Below, piece by piece: positions 13,999 to 16,519 of a stretch of 16,519 nucleotides of DNA. The notes beneath the pieces were generated by a model. The model was not told the DNA's origin, did not search any database, and worked only from the letters and a program-made list of their open reading frames with translations. The position numbers and the translations under genes are program-made. Location: the NCBI GenBank assembly GCA_023430705.1, contig JAEYZJ010000024.1:1-16519 (forward strand). The letters run 5' to 3'. Position 1 is the first letter of the stretch. The number at the start of each line of letters is the position of its first letter. Origin of the DNA: Pseudomonadota bacterium (lineage in GTDB: Bacteria > Pseudomonadota > Alphaproteobacteria > Rhizobiales > Devosiaceae).

Positions 13999-15033
13999 TT
14001 ACGGGCAGCTGAGGTAACTATCCTTGAAGCTTGCCTGCAGGTCTGCCGTCAGCTTCTTCAGGTCATCCTGGTAGCTGTCGATGTTGGCCGAGCTGATCAG
14101 CAGCGTTCCCGAGTCGATGAACTTGGCGGTCTGCGGCGTCGTGATGAACGGCGCATCGGCCTTGACGGTGCAGCCCTCGGCGAGGAGATCGACCGCATAG
14201 GCCCCGATATAGCCCTGGCCATAGGGGTTCTGCGCCATCGTGCCGGCGACGAACCCGTCGCGGATGCCGTCCAGCACGATCTTGTCGTCATCGATGCCGA
14301 TCAGCTTGATGCGCTTGTCCCCGAGGTTCTTGAGAGCGGTGGCGGCAACCACGGAGGAGATGTACCCGGTGGCGATCATGCCGCCGATCTCGTCCTTCTG
14401 CGCGGCCAGAAGCGCGTTGATCTTCTGGTCGCCCTGCTCCTGGTTGTCGGTATCGCCGAGTGTCTGAAGCAGGGTGACGGCACCGTTGGTCTCGGCCACT
14501 GCCTTTTCGACCGCCTGGACGCGAAGCGTCGTGTTGGGGTCGACCAGCAGGCCGGCGAGGTGCACGACGGCGCCTTGGCCACCCATCGCTTCGATGAGTG
14601 CCTTGGTTCCCAGATAGGCCGACTGATAGACGTCGGTCGCCATGCAGAACGCAGTGTCGGTTGGGTCCTGGGCGCAACCGCCCAAGGCAACGGCCGGAAT
14701 GTCGTTCGCCTTGAGTTCGGCAACGGTCGAGTTGACGCCGACCGCGTCGCCGGGGAAGTAGCCGAAACCCGCATAACCCTGCGCCGCAAGGCTCTCGAAC
14801 AGCTCGGTCTGCAGGTCGAGCTTCCATTCGGCCGGAACTTTGTACTCGACTGCGGCGATGCCGAAATCCTTCTGCGCGTCGGCCGCGGCCTGTTCCCACG
14901 GCGCGAAATACGGATGCGGGCCACCGGGCACGAGTGCGATCTTGTTGTCCGAAGCCAGTGCGGCAAGCGGCGACAGCGCCACGGCCGCAGCCAGAACCGC
15001 GGCGAGCGCGCCGCGCATTGAGGTCGTCTGCAT
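13999..15033 (-). CDS. Periplasmic substrate-binding protein of the ribose-type ABC importer
   Basis: This secreted binding protein captures the ligand in the periplasm and delivers it to the two permeases. It has 344 residues with a clear signal peptide (basic start MQTTSMRG, hydrophobic core to about 24, cleavage likely after ALA at 28). The mature protein begins SDNKIALVPGGPHPYFAPW and follows the Peripla_BP_4 pattern. GYFPGDAVG, QKINALLAAQ, GIDDD and GTMAQNPYGQGYIGA are family-like landmarks. Four cysteines in the mature part (120, 130, 288, 343) could form disulfides, which is unusual for this family. ATG 15033 lies seven bases after AGGAGGAG, so the start is firm. It is the first gene of the operon. 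The ligand is not identifiable by eye. Confidence 0.93.
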   Translation of the reverse strand: MQTTSMRGALAAVLAAAVALSPLAALASDNKIALVPGGPHPYFAPWEQAAADAQKDFGIAAVEYKVPAEWKLDLQTELFESLAAQGYAGFGYFPGDAVGVNSTVAELKANDIPAVALGGCAQDPTDTAFCMATDVYQSAYLGTKALIEAMGGQGAVVHLAGLLVDPNTTLRVQAVEKAVAETNGAVTLLQTLGDTDNQEQGDQKINALLAAQKDEIGGMIATGYISSVVAATALKNLGDKRIKLIGIDDDKIVLDGIRDGFVAGTMAQNPYGQGYIGAYAVDLLAEGCTVKADAPFITTPQTAKFIDSGTLLISSANIDSYQDDLKKLTADLQASFKDSYLSCP

Positions 15034-15040
15034 GAATAGT

Positions 15041-15048
15041 CTCCTCCT
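15041..15048 (-). promoter_or_regulatory. Strong Shine-Dalgarno of the binding-protein gene
   Basis: AGGAGGAG on the minus strand sits seven bases before ATG 15033. It rules out the longer reading frame from 15177 and fits high expression of a periplasmic binding protein. Confidence 0.8.
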
Positions 15049-15108
15049 GGTGGGTACGCCCGATCCTCCCCGGACGTCAGCCACTCTGGGAGCAGAGTTA
15101 GCATCTAG

Positions 15109-15123
15109 TGCATATCGCATGCA
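15109..15123. promoter_or_regulatory. Palindromic operator candidate TGCAT-N5-ATGCA
   Basis: TGCATATCGCATGCA is a perfect 5-bp inverted repeat about 76 bp upstream of the binding-protein start. On the minus strand TTGCAT at its edge can be read as a -35 with GCTAAC or CTAACT 16-17 bases on as a -10, placing the palindrome between the promoter boxes, as expected for a repressor site. Promoter and operator are inferred; no regulator gene is in the window. Confidence 0.4.
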
Positions 15124-15184
15124 ATGTACTTTGGTGAGAGCAAAGGGGTGTCTTTGAAACTGGGCTACGCCGGGCATTCCAGGA

Positions 15185-15220
15185 TGCTACTTTCGTAGCA
15201 ATCTTTGTTGCGACTTTCGT
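15185..15220. promoter_or_regulatory. Palindrome plus direct repeat in the divergent region
   Basis: TGCTAC-TTTC-GTAGCA (15185-15200) is a perfect 6-bp inverted repeat. ACTTTCGT occurs twice, at 15189-15196 and 15213-15220, 24 bp apart start to start. The cluster lies near the middle of the 281-bp gap (15034-15314) between the divergent binding-protein and ATPase genes, where a shared regulator could act on both. I see no consensus promoter for the plus-strand gene. Confidence 0.38.
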
Positions 15221-15314
15221 CTAATTTTGGCGATCTTTCCTTGACCGCGAGGGGAAGCGCCGCCGATGCTCCGGCCAGAGCGGGGAACGTCCTGCGCCAA
15301 GGGTGAGGAACTTC

Positions 15315-16355
15315 ATGGCAAACGTGAATATCAACAAGGCCGGCAAGCATTACGGCAACTTCGAAGCCCTGAAGGGCGTCTCGGTGGACATTGAGGACGG
15401 CGAGTTCGTCGTGCTCGTCGGTCCCTCGGGCTGCGGGAAGTCCACCCTGCTGCGCATGATCGCCGGCCTCGAGGAAATCTCCTCGGGCGAGATCTCGATC
15501 GGGCCGCGTGTCGTGAACGACCTGCCGCCCAAAGAGCGCGACATCGCCATGGTGTTCCAGAACTACGCGCTCTACCCGCACATGACGGTTGCCCAGAACA
15601 TGGGCTTCTCCCTGAAGCTCAAGGGCGTGCCGAAGACGGAGATCAAGGCCAAGGTGGATCGCGCCGCGCAGATCCTCGGGCTCGAGAAACTGCTCGACCG
15701 CCAGCCGCGACAGCTTTCGGGCGGCCAGCGCCAGCGCGTCGCGATGGGCCGCGCCATCGTGCGCGACCCGCAGGTCTTCCTGTTCGACGAGCCGCTGTCG
15801 AACCTCGACGCCAAGCTGCGTGTGCAGATGCGCTCCGAAATCAAGGAACTGCATCAGCGCCTAAAGACCACGACTATTTACGTGACCCACGACCAGGTCG
15901 AAGCCATGACCATGGCCGACAAGATCGTGGTGATGCGCGATGGCGTGATCGAGCAGATGGGCTCGCCGCTCGATCTTTACGATCGCCCGCTCAACACCTT
16001 CGTCGCAGGCTTCATCGGCTCGCCGTCGATGAACTTCATCAACGGTGAGACCACGGCGGAGGGCTTCAAGACCACCGACGGCATTCTCCTCCCCACCATC
16101 CCGGGCGCCACTGCCGCAGCCATCTATGGCATTCGTCCCGAGCACCTGCATCTCGCCGACGACGGCATCGAGATCGAAGTCGTGGTGCTCGAGCCGACCG
16201 GGTCGGAGACCCAGGTCATCGGTCGCCTCGGCACCCAGCCGATCACCGGCATCTTCCGCGAACGCGTCAACGTCGCTCCGGGCTCCAAGATCAAGGTGAA
16301 GCCGGACCTGTCGGTCGTTCACCTGTTCGACAAGGACGGCAAGCGCGTCAACTGA
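15315..16355 (+). CDS. Stand-alone MalK/UgpC/MsmX-type sugar ABC ATPase
   Basis: This 346-residue cytoplasmic ATPase belongs to the carbohydrate-uptake family 1 type (MalK, UgpC, MsmX). The nucleotide domain has Walker A GPSGCGKST (36-44), Q-loop Q82 (VFQNYALYPH), signature LSGGQRQRV (134-142), Walker B VFLFDEPLSNLD (154-165) and H-loop H192 (VTHD). From about residue 235 follows the C-terminal OB/TOBE-like regulatory domain, with GIRPEHL (272-278) typical of the group. ATG 15315 follows GAGGAA closely; a GTG at 15303 is a poorer start. No matching permease or binding protein is adjacent: the neighbour is the complete ribose-type importer, which has its own ATPase. It may serve importers encoded elsewhere, as MsmX does in Bacillus. 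The family is certain; the partners are unknown. Confidence 0.95.
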   Translation: MANVNINKAGKHYGNFEALKGVSVDIEDGEFVVLVGPSGCGKSTLLRMIAGLEEISSGEISIGPRVVNDLPPKERDIAMVFQNYALYPHMTVAQNMGFSLKLKGVPKTEIKAKVDRAAQILGLEKLLDRQPRQLSGGQRQRVAMGRAIVRDPQVFLFDEPLSNLDAKLRVQMRSEIKELHQRLKTTTIYVTHDQVEAMTMADKIVVMRDGVIEQMGSPLDLYDRPLNTFVAGFIGSPSMNFINGETTAEGFKTTDGILLPTIPGATAAAIYGIRPEHLHLADDGIEIEVVVLEPTGSETQVIGRLGTQPITGIFRERVNVAPGSKIKVKPDLSVVHLFDKDGKRVN

Positions 16356-16377
16356 TCGCGCGCTGATCGAATGACGA

Positions 16378-16409
16378 CGAGGCCGCCGCGGGAAACCGCG
16401 GCGGCCTCG
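16378..16409. terminator. Perfect 14-bp hairpin terminator with GAAA loop
   Basis: CGAGGCCGCCGCGG and its exact complement enclose a GAAA tetraloop, 22 bp after the stop of the plus-strand ATPase; TTGCGTTT follows. It lies between converging genes, so it may stop transcription from both sides, though neither side has a clean T-run. Confidence 0.75.
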
Positions 16410-16425
16410 TTGCGTTTGGCAAACG

Positions 16426-16519
16426 TTAACGTGACAGCGAGATACCGGCCTCCGCCAGCATGGTGTCCACATCGACCGTCTGCCCGGTCGCGATCGAGCG
16501 GTTGGCGGAAATGCCCGCG
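16426..16519 (-). CDS. C-terminal fragment, possible Gfo/Idh/MocA oxidoreductase
   Basis: The last 30 codons of a minus-strand gene are visible, ending in TAA. The tail contains AGISANRSIATGQTVDVDTM and ends EAGISLSR. The RSIATGQ-VDVD pattern resembles the end of Gfo/Idh/MocA-type NAD(P)-dependent sugar or inositol dehydrogenases. Most of the protein lies outside the window, so this is a weak identification from a short stretch. It converges on the stand-alone ABC ATPase, with a shared hairpin between them. A sugar dehydrogenase would fit beside sugar transport genes. Confidence 0.5.
   Translation of the reverse strand, partial: AGISANRSIATGQTVDVDTMLAEAGISLSR

Noticed and set aside
15165..15854. 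229-residue minus-strand open frame opposite the stand-alone ATPase
   Set aside because: Its sequence mirrors the ATPase motifs in antisense and has no Shine-Dalgarno or domain of its own.

Overview
The window is GC-rich, with long ORF shadows on both strands, and its chemotaxis genes are of rhizobial type: CheD next to a CheZ-like/CheT protein. This points to a motile alphaproteobacterium, probably Hyphomicrobiales (perhaps Devosia-like; genus not provable from here). Nearly all genes lie on the minus strand. I see no tRNA, rRNA, CRISPR array, insertion sequence or phage gene.

Left part (1-6274), chemotaxis. Reading along the minus strand: cheD (5757-5164), a membrane-anchored methyl-accepting protein with a short periplasmic loop (5016-3502), cheR (3422-2562), cheB (2565-1519, ATGA overlap with cheR) and cheY (1417-1028), closed by a hairpin terminator at 982-1005. 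Beyond the terminator, a second receptor with a periplasmic Cache-like sensor starts at 770 and runs off the left edge. Divergent from cheD is a small CheZ-like phosphatase gene (5921-6274, CheT type). The cluster therefore holds adaptation (methylation, demethylation, deamidation), the response regulator and signal termination, but no cheA or cheW. CheD and the CheT-like protein end in nearly the same residues (EIELF and EAELF).

Middle (6341-10346). A bifunctional-looking c-di-GMP enzyme (TM, CHASE-like sensor, TM, PAS, GGDEF with I-site, EAL) starts at a TTG codon behind a good Shine-Dalgarno. Upstream of it is kynureninase (kynU).

Right part (10384-16519). A ribose-type ABC importer runs as substrate-binding protein (15033-13999), permease (13885-12848), permease (12848-11904) and double ATPase (11904-10384). 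The last three genes are joined by one-base TGATG overlaps, and kynU follows 37 bp later, so kynU looks like the last gene of the transporter operon. A perfect stem-loop separates the binding-protein gene from the first permease. A 281-bp divergent region with two palindromes leads to a stand-alone MalK/UgpC-type ATPase on the plus strand (15315-16355), which has no permease of its own here. It ends at a 14-bp perfect hairpin with a GAAA loop, facing the tail of a convergent gene that resembles a Gfo/Idh/MocA oxidoreductase.

No single gene is wholly new. The points most worth a second look are the shared C-terminal tail of CheD and the CheT-like protein, the coupling of kynureninase to a sugar-type ABC importer with atypical permease motifs, and the orphan sugar-ABC ATPase.
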